Origin: Rubrivivax sp. | Lineage (GTDB): Bacteria; Pseudomonadota; Gammaproteobacteria; Burkholderiales; Burkholderiaceae_C | Length of the DNA: 54,178 nucleotides | Assembly: GCA_021297985.1 (NCBI GenBank) | Contig: JAJTGU010000146.1 | Location: forward strand, 1-54,178 | Direction: 5' to 3' | In this document: piece after piece, positions 1-9,032 of the stretch | How positions within the stretch are numbered: the first letter of the stretch is position 1 | Layout of the letters: each line of letters starts with the position of its first letter | Made by a program: the position numbers and the translations under genes | Notes under the pieces: generated by a model | Told to the model about the DNA's origin: nothing | Database searches by the model: none | What the model saw: only the letters and a program-made list of their open reading frames with translations

Positions 1-124
1 CGAGGCGCACGTCTACGGTGGGTCGCAGGGCACCGAGGTCGCAATGCTCTTGCGACGGGTCAAGGACCGGGTTCAGGCCGGGGGGGGCGGGCGCCTCCAG
101 TGCTTCGGCGCGCATCTTCGACAT
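1..124 (-). CDS. Partial CDS (5' end only): possible SIS-domain sugar isomerase / GlcN-6-P deaminase-like protein (NagB-II type), truncated by the window edge
   Basis: Reverse-complement translation MSKMRAEALEAPAPPGLNPVLDPSQEHCDLGALRPTVDVRL is open to the edge, starts 18 bp after the nagA stop, and has an N-terminus resembling SIS aminosugar deaminases (M-x-x-EA-x-x-AP). Not in the ORF track. Confidence 0.45.
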   Translation of the reverse strand, partial: MSKMRAEALEAPAPPGLNPVLDPSQEHCDLGALRPTVDVRL

Positions 125-141
125 CGTCGAGTCGAGGGGGG

Positions 142-1266
142 TCACAGCGCTTCTCCTTCGATCCAGACCTGGCGCAGGTCAAGCGCCGCGTCCAGCACCA
201 CGACATCGGCCCAGGCGCCTACTCGCAGGACACCGCGGTCGGCCAGGCCCAGGTGCTGTGCCGCCAGCGTCGAGGTGCGCCGCGACGCCTCGGCCAGCGA
301 CAGGCCCAGCGTCTGCACCAGGTTGCGCAGCGCCTGGTCCATGGTCAGGGTGCTGCCGGCGAGCGTGCCGTCGGCCAGGCGCACGCCGCCCAGGCACTTG
401 GTGACGGTGTGGCGGCCGAGCCGGTAGTCCCCGTCGGGCATGCCGGCCGCGGCCGTGCTGTCGGTGACGCAGTACAGACCGGGGATGCAGCGCAGCGCCG
501 CGCGGATGGCACCGGGGTGGACGTGAAGCAGGTCGGGGATGATCTCGGCCCGCTCGGCATGGGCCAGTGCGGCACCGGCCATGCCCGGCTCGCGGTGGTG
601 AAGGCCGGTCATGGCGTTGAACAGATGCGTGAAGCCGGTGGCGCCGGCTGCCAGCGCCGCGACGCCGTCTTCGTAGCGCCCGGCCGAATGACCGATCTGG
701 ACCACGAACCCGGCCACGCGCAGGGCGACGATCAGCTCCAGATGGCCGGGCATCTCGGGCGCGATGGTGATCAGCCTCAGCGGTGCAAGGGCGTGCAGCG
801 CCTGCACTTCGGCCAATGTGGCGGCGCTGGCGAAGTCGGGCTGCGCACCCAACCGGCCCGGATTGATGTACGGCCCTTCCAGGTGCACGCCCAGCACGCG
901 AGCCTGTGCGCTGCCGCGGCCGTCCGGCCGGCAATGCGGTGCGATGGCGGCCAGCGCGGATTCGATCTCGGCACGGGGCGCCGTCATCGTCGTCGCGAGC
1001 AGGGATGTCGTGCCGTGGCGGGCATGGGTGGCCGCGATGCGGGCCAGCGCGTCGCCGCCCTCCATGCTGTCGCGGCCGCCGCCGCCGTGCACATGCAGAT
1101 CGACGAAGCCGGGGATCAGGATGGCGGCTCCGCCCTGGCCAGGCGACACGCCGGGCGGCAGGGCCTGGCCTTCGGTGCGCGCGATGCGTCCGTCGGCGCC
1201 GATGCTCAAGGCACCGTCGCGCCAGGTGCCGTCGTCGCCGAGCCAGTGGCCGTGCAGGGGAGTCAT
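142..1266 (-). CDS. nagA: N-acetylglucosamine-6-phosphate deacetylase
   Basis: MTPLHGHWLGDDGTW...LIPGFVDLHVHGGGGRDSMEGG...GVHLEGPYINPGRLGAQ...GHSAGRYEDGVAALAAGATGFTHLFNAM: amidohydrolase/NagA motifs. ATG at 1266 chosen over the longer ORF start. Confidence 0.93.
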   Translation of the reverse strand: MTPLHGHWLGDDGTWRDGALSIGADGRIARTEGQALPPGVSPGQGGAAILIPGFVDLHVHGGGGRDSMEGGDALARIAATHARHGTTSLLATTMTAPRAEIESALAAIAPHCRPDGRGSAQARVLGVHLEGPYINPGRLGAQPDFASAATLAEVQALHALAPLRLITIAPEMPGHLELIVALRVAGFVVQIGHSAGRYEDGVAALAAGATGFTHLFNAMTGLHHREPGMAGAALAHAERAEIIPDLLHVHPGAIRAALRCIPGLYCVTDSTAAAGMPDGDYRLGRHTVTKCLGGVRLADGTLAGSTLTMDQALRNLVQTLGLSLAEASRRTSTLAAQHLGLADRGVLRVGAWADVVVLDAALDLRQVWIEGEAL

Positions 1267-1291
1267 GAGCAGGGGAGTTTCTCGTGTTCGT

Positions 1292-2404
1292 TCAAGCCGC
1301 AGGCACCGGACGCTCGGCCGACAGGCGCCGGCCCGCCGCCGAGGCCGCATCTTCGAACACCTGGGTTTCGTCGGCCCGCGGTGCGCAGCGCAGCAGGCTG
1401 CCGGCGCTGGCGGCGACGTGGCGAGGCACCAGCAGACTTGCCGCAGTGCCGGCGGTGGCGTCGGCCTGGCCGGACAGGTCGCCATGCAGCACCGTGCTGG
1501 CGCCCAGTCGTTCGACCACCCGCACGCGCAGCGCCAGCGGGCCGTCCGAGGCGAGCTCCAGGTGCTCGGGTCGCAGCCCCAGCGTGCAGGGCTGGCCGTT
1601 TGCGCTGTGGGTCATCGCGGGAACGTCGACGGCGGCATTGCCGAAGCGCACATGGGTCGCATCGACGACGGTCGCCGGCAGCAGGTTCATCGCCGGGCTG
1701 CCGATGAAACCGGCGACAAAGCGGTTGGCTGGATTGGTGTACAGCGCCAGCGGGCTGCCGACCTGCTCGACGACGCCGTCGCGCAGCACGACGATGCGCT
1801 CGGCCAGCGTCATCGCCTCGACCTGGTCGTGGGTGACGTAGACCATGGTCCGGCCGAGTTGCTGGTGCAGTGCCGCGATCTCGACCCGCAGGTGCAGGCG
1901 CAGTTCGGCGTCCAGGTTCGACAGCGGCTCGTCGAACAGGAAGACCTGCGGCTCCTGCACCAGCGCCCGCCCGATCGCGACCCGCTGGCATTGGCCGCCG
2001 GAGAGTTCGCCCGGCCGACGCTCGAGGTAGGGCTCGAGCTTGAGCAGCGCGACGGCGCTCTGCAGCTTGGCCGCGATGGTGGGCTTGGGCACGCCGCGCA
2101 TCGCCATGCCAAAGCTCAGGTTCTGCCGCACGGTCATGTGGGGGTAGAGGGCATAGCTCTGGAACACCATGGCGACACCGCGTTGGCTGGCCGGCAGCGC
2201 GGTGACGTCACGCCCCCCGATGCGGATGCGGCCTTCGCTGGCGCCTTCGAGCCCGGCGATCAGGCGCAGCAGCGTGCTCTTGCCGCAGCCCGACGGGCCG
2301 ACAAAGACGACGAACTCGCCGTCGGCCACGTCCAGGTCGATGCCACGCAGCGTGTGCGTGTTGCCAAAGCGCTTGTGCAGGGCCTGGAGTTCGATGGCGG
2401 ACAT
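1292..2404 (-). CDS. Carbohydrate ABC transporter ATP-binding protein (UgpC/MsmK/MalK family)
   Basis: MSAIELQALHKRFGNTHTLRGIDLDV; Walker A GPSGCGKST; signature LSGGQCQR; Walker B VFLFDEPLSNLDAELR; C-terminal TOBE-like region. Confidence 0.93.
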   Translation of the reverse strand: MSAIELQALHKRFGNTHTLRGIDLDVADGEFVVFVGPSGCGKSTLLRLIAGLEGASEGRIRIGGRDVTALPASQRGVAMVFQSYALYPHMTVRQNLSFGMAMRGVPKPTIAAKLQSAVALLKLEPYLERRPGELSGGQCQRVAIGRALVQEPQVFLFDEPLSNLDAELRLHLRVEIAALHQQLGRTMVYVTHDQVEAMTLAERIVVLRDGVVEQVGSPLALYTNPANRFVAGFIGSPAMNLLPATVVDATHVRFGNAAVDVPAMTHSANGQPCTLGLRPEHLELASDGPLALRVRVVERLGASTVLHGDLSGQADATAGTAASLLVPRHVAASAGSLLRCAPRADETQVFEDAASAAGRRLSAERPVPAA

Positions 2405-2423
2405 GGGTGTCAGGGGTTGCAGC

Positions 2424-4034
2424 TCAGTGCGTCGCCGGACGGCGGGCCAACAGCGCGGCGGGCCAGGCGCGCGGGATGCCGGCGGCGTCGATCCGGGTCT
2501 GCACGGCGCGGAGATGGTCGCGGTCCTGGACGATGGCGGCCGGCGCATGACCGCTGGCCAGGCTCTCTGCGGCCAGGAGGCCGGCGACCTCGCCGACCGC
2601 CCATTCGACCGGGTGGACCCGGGTGCAGGCGTTGGCGAGGTGGCTGACGCCGATGTTCTTGCAGCCAGGCAGCAGGTTGTCGACGTCGCGTGGCACCCAG
2701 CAGCCCAGCGGCAGCACGAAGGGCTCGACGGGCGCGTTGAGGCCGTGGCCACTGATGCAGGTGGGGTGGATGTCGAGGTTGTACCAGCCGGTGGCTGCAG
2801 CGTCGGCCCGGGCCCGGCCGGGCTCGGCCGGGCGCTGCAGGTCGTTCTGCGTCAGCGTCGTCATCGCAACGATGCGGCGCGACTCGCGCACATAGACCTG
2901 CTGCGCCAGGCCGTCGCGCGTGCCCAACAGGTCGCCGGCCGGCTGCCAGTTCGGAAAACCCGCGCCGCCGTCGGGGCGTGGTGCTTCGGTCTGCAACCAG
3001 TGCAGCAGGCACATCGACAGCTCGGCCGCGGCGCGCTCGACCTCGGCCTGCGGGCGCGGGCCGTCGAGCAGCGGGTGCAGCGCGAAGTCGTTCTGCGCCC
3101 AGTTGACGAGCGTGGCATCGGCCCGCGCGTGGGGCCCGCCTGCCGGCCACTGTGCCGCGCTGACGATGCGGCGGTAACGCCACCAGTCGAGCGTGGTGCC
3201 CGCGGCGACCAGCGGCAGATGGGCCGAGACGCCGCGCCCGCGCCCCGGCATGAACGCGCTGAACTGGGCATGGCCGTGGTGCGGCAGCCGATGCGCGCGC
3301 CACCTCGTGTAGCCCGGCGGCGGCTCGTCGAAGGTCGCGGTGCCACCGATCCCCTGGCGCAGTGCGAGCACGTGCGTGACGGGCTGCTGGTCCAGCGCAT
3401 CGGCCTCGTCGGGTGCGTCGGGCTCGCCGAACTGTGCGCGCGACTCCTTGCCGATGCGGCAGGGCAGATGGGCCAGGCGCAGCAGATCACCGGTGTCGGT
3501 GGCATCGATGACGGACTGCACGTCCAGCCAGGACACGCGGCCGTCGGCCTCGCGCAGCATCAGCGCGGCAATGCGCCGGCCCTCGCGCCGCACGGCAACG
3601 GCGCGGGCGAATCGCAGGATCCGCAGTCGGCCCTGCGCCACCAGCGGCGCGAGCAGGCGTTCGAACCACCGGGCCGCCAGCGACGGCTCGAAGCACAGCC
3701 GGCTGACCCAGCCGTCGCCCGGGTTGCTGAGCCCGGGCGTCATGGTGCTGAGGTCGACGAAGCCCGGCAGCGTGCGGTAGGCAGTGCGGATGTCGGCGCG
3801 GAACTGGCGGTAGCTGGCGCTGGCGCTGCCGGCGTGTTCGATCAGCGGGTGCTCGTCGGGAGGCACACCCTGGGCCGTCATCTGGCCGCCGATCCAGGCC
3901 TGTTCGGCGACCAGCCACACCGGCGCCGAAACCGCGTCCTCGGCACGCGGCAGCGCCTGAGCCGCCCGCCAGGCCGCGAGCACGCCGCCCAGGCTGGCAC
4001 CGAGCACGACAAGCGGGACCTTGGCCTGTGTCAT
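2424..4034 (-). CDS. FAD-dependent oxidoreductase (PF12831-like)
   Basis: MTQAKVPLVVLGASLGGVLAAWRAA, AEQAWIGGQMTAQGVPPDEH, SVIDATDTGDLLRLA, GWYNLDIHPTCISGHG, NLLPGCKNIGVSHLANACTRVHPVEWAVGEVAG: pattern of FAD_oxidored proteins. Confidence 0.85.
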   Translation of the reverse strand: MTQAKVPLVVLGASLGGVLAAWRAAQALPRAEDAVSAPVWLVAEQAWIGGQMTAQGVPPDEHPLIEHAGSASASYRQFRADIRTAYRTLPGFVDLSTMTPGLSNPGDGWVSRLCFEPSLAARWFERLLAPLVAQGRLRILRFARAVAVRREGRRIAALMLREADGRVSWLDVQSVIDATDTGDLLRLAHLPCRIGKESRAQFGEPDAPDEADALDQQPVTHVLALRQGIGGTATFDEPPPGYTRWRAHRLPHHGHAQFSAFMPGRGRGVSAHLPLVAAGTTLDWWRYRRIVSAAQWPAGGPHARADATLVNWAQNDFALHPLLDGPRPQAEVERAAAELSMCLLHWLQTEAPRPDGGAGFPNWQPAGDLLGTRDGLAQQVYVRESRRIVAMTTLTQNDLQRPAEPGRARADAAATGWYNLDIHPTCISGHGLNAPVEPFVLPLGCWVPRDVDNLLPGCKNIGVSHLANACTRVHPVEWAVGEVAGLLAAESLASGHAPAAIVQDRDHLRAVQTRIDAAGIPRAWPAALLARRPATH

Positions 4035-5536
4035 GGCCGCAGCGGGGCGAGGTGGAGGTCGATCTCGAAACTGCGCTGCCACGGCAGATCGAGCCCGGTG
4101 ACCTGGTGGCCGAGGCCACGCGCACGGGCCCAGGCGTTCAGTGCCGGCAGCACGACGTGGCGGGCCATCGCCAGCAGTTCGGTCTTGTCGGCCCGCGACT
4201 CGTCGAGGGCGCCGCGCAGCACCCCGCGCCATTGCGCCTGGTAAAGGCCGTCTTCGAGCAGTCGCAGCGCAAGCGCCTCGCGGGCCGCCTCGGAGTCCCA
4301 GGCATCACGCGCAAGCTGCGCCGTCGCCAGCGCGCTGCCCAGGCGGTTGCTGGCGGTGTTCCAGCCGGCATAGGCAGCCAGCCGCTTGGGCATCAGGGCC
4401 GGATGGGCCAGCAGCCAGGGGTCACCCCCGTTGGCATAGGCGGCGTCGACCAGGACCACCGGACGTCGTGCGTCCTGCCAGCGGCGCATCCGGTCGAACC
4501 ACGCGTCCGGCACCGGCACCCGCTGGGGCAGCGGGCGGCCCATGGCCCAGTCGCCCTGGGCCGACCCTTGGGTGTGCAGCGCCACGAGGACTTCGGCCTG
4601 ATCGTCGTCATCCACCCACTCGGCGCCGACGGCCTCGGCCTGCGCCGCCAGGGCCTGGCGCAGCGGGCGGTCTTCGTACAACGCCGTCAGGTCGTCCAGG
4701 TGGTCGGGGTCGCTCGGGGCCAGGGCCAGCTTCAGCGGGCCACGTTGTTCGAGCGTTTGCACGGCACGGGCGACCAGGGTGTGCAGCACCTCGTCGGCGC
4801 CGGCGTAGATCGGCACCTTGCGGGCCAGACCCCAGGCCGCGACCAGGTCTTGCCAGGCGCGGCGCTCGGCGATGTTGAAGCCGTACTCGGCGGTGTCGTC
4901 CTGCGGCAGGACCAGCCGCTCCAGCGTGCCGTCGCGCACCCGTTCCAGCGCAGCCCGGGTGACGGCCAGGTTGCGCGCCCGCGTGGCGCGGTAGTCGTCG
5001 CGGATCGAGGCCGGGACGCGCTGCTCGGCCGCGGCGGCGGCCGCGTGGCTGGCGGCGTCGCCGGTCTGCCCGGCACGGTCGTGGTGGAACGACCAGGACC
5101 AGAGCGCGCGCCCGTGCTGGGCCCAGTAGGGTTTCTCCTCGTCGGCGACGTCGTTGTTCGAGATCCGCATCGTCGACGCAAACGCCCAGATCGGCTTGCC
5201 TGGCCAACGCGCCTTGAGCCGGTCGACCAGCGCCAGCCGGGCCAGCAGCGTCGGCAAGGCGTCGGGCACGAAGCGCGAAGGCACCAGGCCGCCGTAGATC
5301 AGCATGTCCAGCGACAGCACGAAGCCGTCGGCCGCCTCGCCTTCGGCCAGCAGCCAGGCGGCCAGTGCCTCGGTGTCGGCTGGTGTGCGGAAGTGGCCCA
5401 GCGCCGCGGGTTCGGGCAGACGCAAGTCCCAGCCCGCGCAGCGCGCCAACGCCTGGACCTGCCGATGCACGACCGGGCGACCATCGACGGGCAGGCCGAG
5501 CAGGATGCGGTGCAGCGTCGGGCGGGGCAGGGTCAT
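4031..5536 (-). CDS. DUF4127 family protein
   Basis: MTLPRPTLHRILLGLPVDGRPV...LSLDMLIYGGLVPSRF...STMRISNNDVADEEKPYWAQHGRALW...LPQDDTAEYGFNIAERR...GADEVLHTLVARAV. Overlaps the next gene by 4 nt (ATGA). Confidence 0.82.
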   Translation of the reverse strand: MTLPRPTLHRILLGLPVDGRPVVHRQVQALARCAGWDLRLPEPAALGHFRTPADTEALAAWLLAEGEAADGFVLSLDMLIYGGLVPSRFVPDALPTLLARLALVDRLKARWPGKPIWAFASTMRISNNDVADEEKPYWAQHGRALWSWSFHHDRAGQTGDAASHAAAAAAEQRVPASIRDDYRATRARNLAVTRAALERVRDGTLERLVLPQDDTAEYGFNIAERRAWQDLVAAWGLARKVPIYAGADEVLHTLVARAVQTLEQRGPLKLALAPSDPDHLDDLTALYEDRPLRQALAAQAEAVGAEWVDDDDQAEVLVALHTQGSAQGDWAMGRPLPQRVPVPDAWFDRMRRWQDARRPVVLVDAAYANGGDPWLLAHPALMPKRLAAYAGWNTASNRLGSALATAQLARDAWDSEAAREALALRLLEDGLYQAQWRGVLRGALDESRADKTELLAMARHVVLPALNAWARARGLGHQVTGLDLPWQRSFEIDLHLAPLRP

Positions 5537-5546
5537 CGCTCAGGTC

Positions 5547-8153
5547 TCAACGCCGTTCGCGCAGCGTCAGCACGCGGTCCGGGAACAGCTTGCCCGGGTT
5601 GGCGGCATGGACCGGATCCGGCCGGCCATCGGCGAACACCGGCTCCCAGTGCGCGGCGGCCAGTGCGATGTCGTGGCCGGGGGGGATCGGGGTCCACAAG
5701 CGCAGTTCGAGCCGGCCGTCGGGCAGGCGGCGCAGGCTGCTGGTCAACGCGGCCGGCGTTCCGACATCCGGACCCGCGGCGGTGGCCCATCCGTGGCCGC
5801 GCAGCACCTGCGGTGGCCGGCGAAAGGCCTGGGCGGCGGGCATCGCAAACGACGCGGGCTGGAACTCCTCTCGCGCCAGCAGGCGGAATTCGAACTCGTC
5901 GCGTCCCAGGCACTGCGCCCCCGGTGTCGCGATGTCCGGCCCGGCACCCACGCCCCGCGTGCGCAGGTCGCGCCGAGACAGCCAGCCGACGCTGCGGACC
6001 AGCGTCACGGCCAGGGCCAATGAGTCCGGCGCGGCGCCGCGCACGACTTCATGCTCGTGCATCGCGCGGTGCACCAGGCGCCAGGGCCCGGCGGCGATCA
6101 TCGACAGGCTGGGCAGCACGGCCACCGGCATCTCGCGCCTCGACGGCGTGTCGGGGATCTGCGCCAGGCGCACCGGCCGCTCGACGACGGCAAAGGCACT
6201 GTCGCTCGCCGTCGTGGCGGTGTCGGCGCGCAGCCCAGGGAAGACCAGCCGCGTGCGCTGGTCGCGCGCCCGGTTGTGCCAGATCAGGTTCACATGCAGC
6301 GCCCCGTCGCCGTCGAACAGCCTCAGGCACAGCTCGCCTTCGCAGCGCACGCGCTCGGTGGCTGCACCCTGCCGGTCCGCCGCCAGCCCGGCCGGCAGAT
6401 CCATCGCGATGCGGCAGCGCAGTTCCTGCGCCAGAGCGTCACCTCGCACCTGCGGTGTGTTCCAGTTCGCCTCGCGCGTTTCCAGGGCCTCGCGCGGTGG
6501 CGAGAAGTTGTAGCTGTCGCCAGCGTCAAGCTCGCTCAGGATCTCGAAGACGCCGGCGTACTCGAGCCCGCTGATCCGGTTCTTCAGCGTCAACGGACCG
6601 CCTTGCCAGGGCATGCTGACGATCCAGTGGCCATTGGCGATGGAGGCCGGGCCAGGGGCTGTGGGTTGCGGCGCCGCGACTTCGACGGTGCGCTGAGCCA
6701 TGTCGACACGCAGCGGCACCCCGCCCAAGGCCGGCAACGCGCAGCGCACGGCGACGTCGAGACGATGACCCGTGATGCGCTCTGGAAAGTCGTCCAGCGG
6801 CGAGACCAGCTCGGCATCCGGCTCGGCGGCCAGCAGCACCGCCGGCAGCTCGCGGTGGCCGTCGGCAACCACCCGGACGGCCGTCGGCGCCACGTCGCCC
6901 CGCACGAACAGCGACAGTGTCCACCAGCCGTCCCGCCGCTGCGGCAGCGGGTTGAAGAGCGTGAAGCGCCGGTCGTCGGCAAACACGTCCAGCCCGGGCG
7001 GCGCGCTGTGGCGGTGGCGGGTGCGCAGGCCGGCGGCCACCAGCAGGTCGGCCCGCATGGCGTCCAGCCGCTGCGACAGCTGGACGAAGCGCTGCGCCAT
7101 CTCGTCGTGCACGGCATCGGTCGAGCAGCCGCAGATCGAGTCGTGTGCCTGCTGCTCGACCAGCGTGCGCCAGGCCGACTGCAAGGCGAGCCGGGCCGCT
7201 TCGGGCACTCGTTCGCCAAGCACCGCGGCCAGCGGCTCGATCTCGCCGAGCAGGCGGTCCTCGAGCGCCTGATGCTGGCGCTTCAGGTGGCGCCGGGTCG
7301 ACAGCACGTCCGGCAGCACAAAGGCCTGGGCGTTGGCGCGCAGTTCGCCGCTGATGACCTGACGCGGGCCGGGCCGCGCCAGGACGTGGCGGACGTGGGC
7401 CTCCAGCGTGTTGAAGGCCAGCGAGTACGGCGACGGCGCGGTGGTGTAGCGGGCCATGCGCTCGGCCAGTTCAGGGTCCGGTGCCAAGTGGTCACCACCG
7501 TGTGGCAGCAGCAGCGCACCGCCCACGCCGGGTGCGCGACGCGACGCGATCAACGCCAGCAGATCGTCGACCGCCTGCGGCCAGCCAGGTCCATGGAACG
7601 GGATCTGGTAGTAGCCCTGGCTCAGGAACACGGTGCCGACGACGCTGCGGTCCGGGCCGCGCCAGTCGAAGCGGTCGTGTTCGGCATCGGCGCCGCGCCA
7701 GACCACGGCCTGGGCGATGCCGAACTGGGCCAGGATCTGCGGCATCTGCGCGACATGGCCGAAGTTGTCCGGCAGGTAGCCCAGCTTCTGCGGCAAGCCG
7801 AAGGCGCTGGCATCGGCCAGGCCGAACTCGAGGTTGCGCAGCAGCGATTCGCCCTGGACCAGGAATTCGTCCATCGCCACGAACCAGGGCCCGAGCACCA
7901 GGCGGCCGGCCGCGGCATGGTGGCGGATGCGCTCGGCCATCGCCGCTGGCGCGACGGCCAGCAGGTCGCGCAGGGCCACGGTCTGGCCATCGAACAGGAA
8001 CGAGGGCAGGGCGCCGGTGTCGAGCTGCGCCAGCACCTGCTGCATGGCCACGACCAGGCGCGCCAGCGTGGTTTCGCGGTCCAGGTACCACTCGCGGTCC
8101 CAGTGCGTGTGCACCACCACATCGACGGTCTGGCGGCGGTCGTGGTCGTTCAT
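5547..8153 (-). CDS. Glycoside hydrolase family 38 alpha-mannosidase (MngB-like, cytoplasmic)
   Basis: VDVVVHTHWDREWYLDRETT, LGPWFVAMDEFLVQGESLLRNLEFG, LGYLPDNFGHVAQMPQILAQFGI, HDSICGCSTDAVHDEM: GH38 motifs. The 1118-aa track ORF extends the frame artificially upstream; real start ATG 8153 (or GTG 8159). Confidence 0.92.
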   Translation of the reverse strand: MNDHDRRQTVDVVVHTHWDREWYLDRETTLARLVVAMQQVLAQLDTGALPSFLFDGQTVALRDLLAVAPAAMAERIRHHAAAGRLVLGPWFVAMDEFLVQGESLLRNLEFGLADASAFGLPQKLGYLPDNFGHVAQMPQILAQFGIAQAVVWRGADAEHDRFDWRGPDRSVVGTVFLSQGYYQIPFHGPGWPQAVDDLLALIASRRAPGVGGALLLPHGGDHLAPDPELAERMARYTTAPSPYSLAFNTLEAHVRHVLARPGPRQVISGELRANAQAFVLPDVLSTRRHLKRQHQALEDRLLGEIEPLAAVLGERVPEAARLALQSAWRTLVEQQAHDSICGCSTDAVHDEMAQRFVQLSQRLDAMRADLLVAAGLRTRHRHSAPPGLDVFADDRRFTLFNPLPQRRDGWWTLSLFVRGDVAPTAVRVVADGHRELPAVLLAAEPDAELVSPLDDFPERITGHRLDVAVRCALPALGGVPLRVDMAQRTVEVAAPQPTAPGPASIANGHWIVSMPWQGGPLTLKNRISGLEYAGVFEILSELDAGDSYNFSPPREALETREANWNTPQVRGDALAQELRCRIAMDLPAGLAADRQGAATERVRCEGELCLRLFDGDGALHVNLIWHNRARDQRTRLVFPGLRADTATTASDSAFAVVERPVRLAQIPDTPSRREMPVAVLPSLSMIAAGPWRLVHRAMHEHEVVRGAAPDSLALAVTLVRSVGWLSRRDLRTRGVGAGPDIATPGAQCLGRDEFEFRLLAREEFQPASFAMPAAQAFRRPPQVLRGHGWATAAGPDVGTPAALTSSLRRLPDGRLELRLWTPIPPGHDIALAAAHWEPVFADGRPDPVHAANPGKLFPDRVLTLRERR

Positions 8154-8155
8154 GT

Positions 8156-9001
8156 TCACCCTTTCACCGCCCCTTTCATCGCGCCCTCGATGAAGAAGCG
8201 CTGGCTGAAGACGAAGACCGCGAGGATGGGCAGCAGCGAGAACACGGCACCCGCGGCAACCAGCCGCCAGTCCATCGAGAACGTGCTTGCCAGGCGGTTG
8301 ACGCCCAATGGCAATGTGAACCGTGCCGGATCGTCGGTGAGCACCAGCGGCCAGAGAAAGTCGCCCCAGACCGCGACGAAGCTGAACACCGCGAGCGTCG
8401 CCAGCGACGGCTTGACCAGCGGCAGCAGGACATGCCACCAGATCTTCAGCCGGGGTACGCCTTCGATCAGGGCCACTTCCTCCAGTGCCTTGGGCACGCC
8501 AAGAAAGGCCTGGCGCATGAAGAAGATGCCAAACGCGGTGCAGGCATGCGGCAGGACCAGGCCGAGCGTGGAGTTGGTCAGACCGAGCGCGACGGCGAGT
8601 TCGTAGACCGGGATCATCAACAGCTGGAACGGCACCATCATCGTCGCCAGCAGCACGCCGAAGATGGCACCGCGGCCGCGGAACTCCATGCGCGCCAGCG
8701 GGTAGGCCGCCAGCGACGCGAGCGTCACGTTGAGCACGACCGCGATGGCCGCGACCATGGCGCTGTTGCCCAGGTACTGCCAGAACGGCTGGCTGGCAAA
8801 GACCTGGGCATAGTTGGCCAGCGTGGGCTCGGCCGGCAACCACTGCGGTGGCTGGGCATAGATGTTCTCGCCGGGCGACTTCAGCGACGTCGACAACAGC
8901 CACAGGAACGGCCCGACCGTCAGGGTCACCACCGCCACCAGTGCGGCGTAGCGCAACAGCACCGCGGGCCAGTCGTGGCGGAGGACGCGGCGAAGGTTCA
9001 T
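8156..9001 (-). CDS. Carbohydrate ABC transporter permease (MalG-like)
   Basis: MNLRRVLRHDWPAVLLRYAAL... multiple TM segments; EAA-type loop EEVALIEGVPRLKIWWHVLLPLVKPSLATLAVFSFV. Confidence 0.93.
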   Translation of the reverse strand: MNLRRVLRHDWPAVLLRYAALVAVVTLTVGPFLWLLSTSLKSPGENIYAQPPQWLPAEPTLANYAQVFASQPFWQYLGNSAMVAAIAVVLNVTLASLAAYPLARMEFRGRGAIFGVLLATMMVPFQLLMIPVYELAVALGLTNSTLGLVLPHACTAFGIFFMRQAFLGVPKALEEVALIEGVPRLKIWWHVLLPLVKPSLATLAVFSFVAVWGDFLWPLVLTDDPARFTLPLGVNRLASTFSMDWRLVAAGAVFSLLPILAVFVFSQRFFIEGAMKGAVKG

Positions 9002-9032
9002 GCTGGACTTGTCGACACGGCTGCGTGAGGTG

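Noticed and set aside
100-4244. Plus-strand ORFs 100..1707, 764..2647 and 2169..4244
   Set aside because: Antisense to well-supported nagA, ABC ATPase and FAD oxidoreductase genes; translations are H/Q/R-rich shadows.
5547-8903. 1118-aa ORF as a single fused protein
   Set aside because: The N-terminal ~250 residues are an out-of-frame reading of the MalG-like permease; GH38 homology begins at VDVVVHTHWDREWY near 8153.
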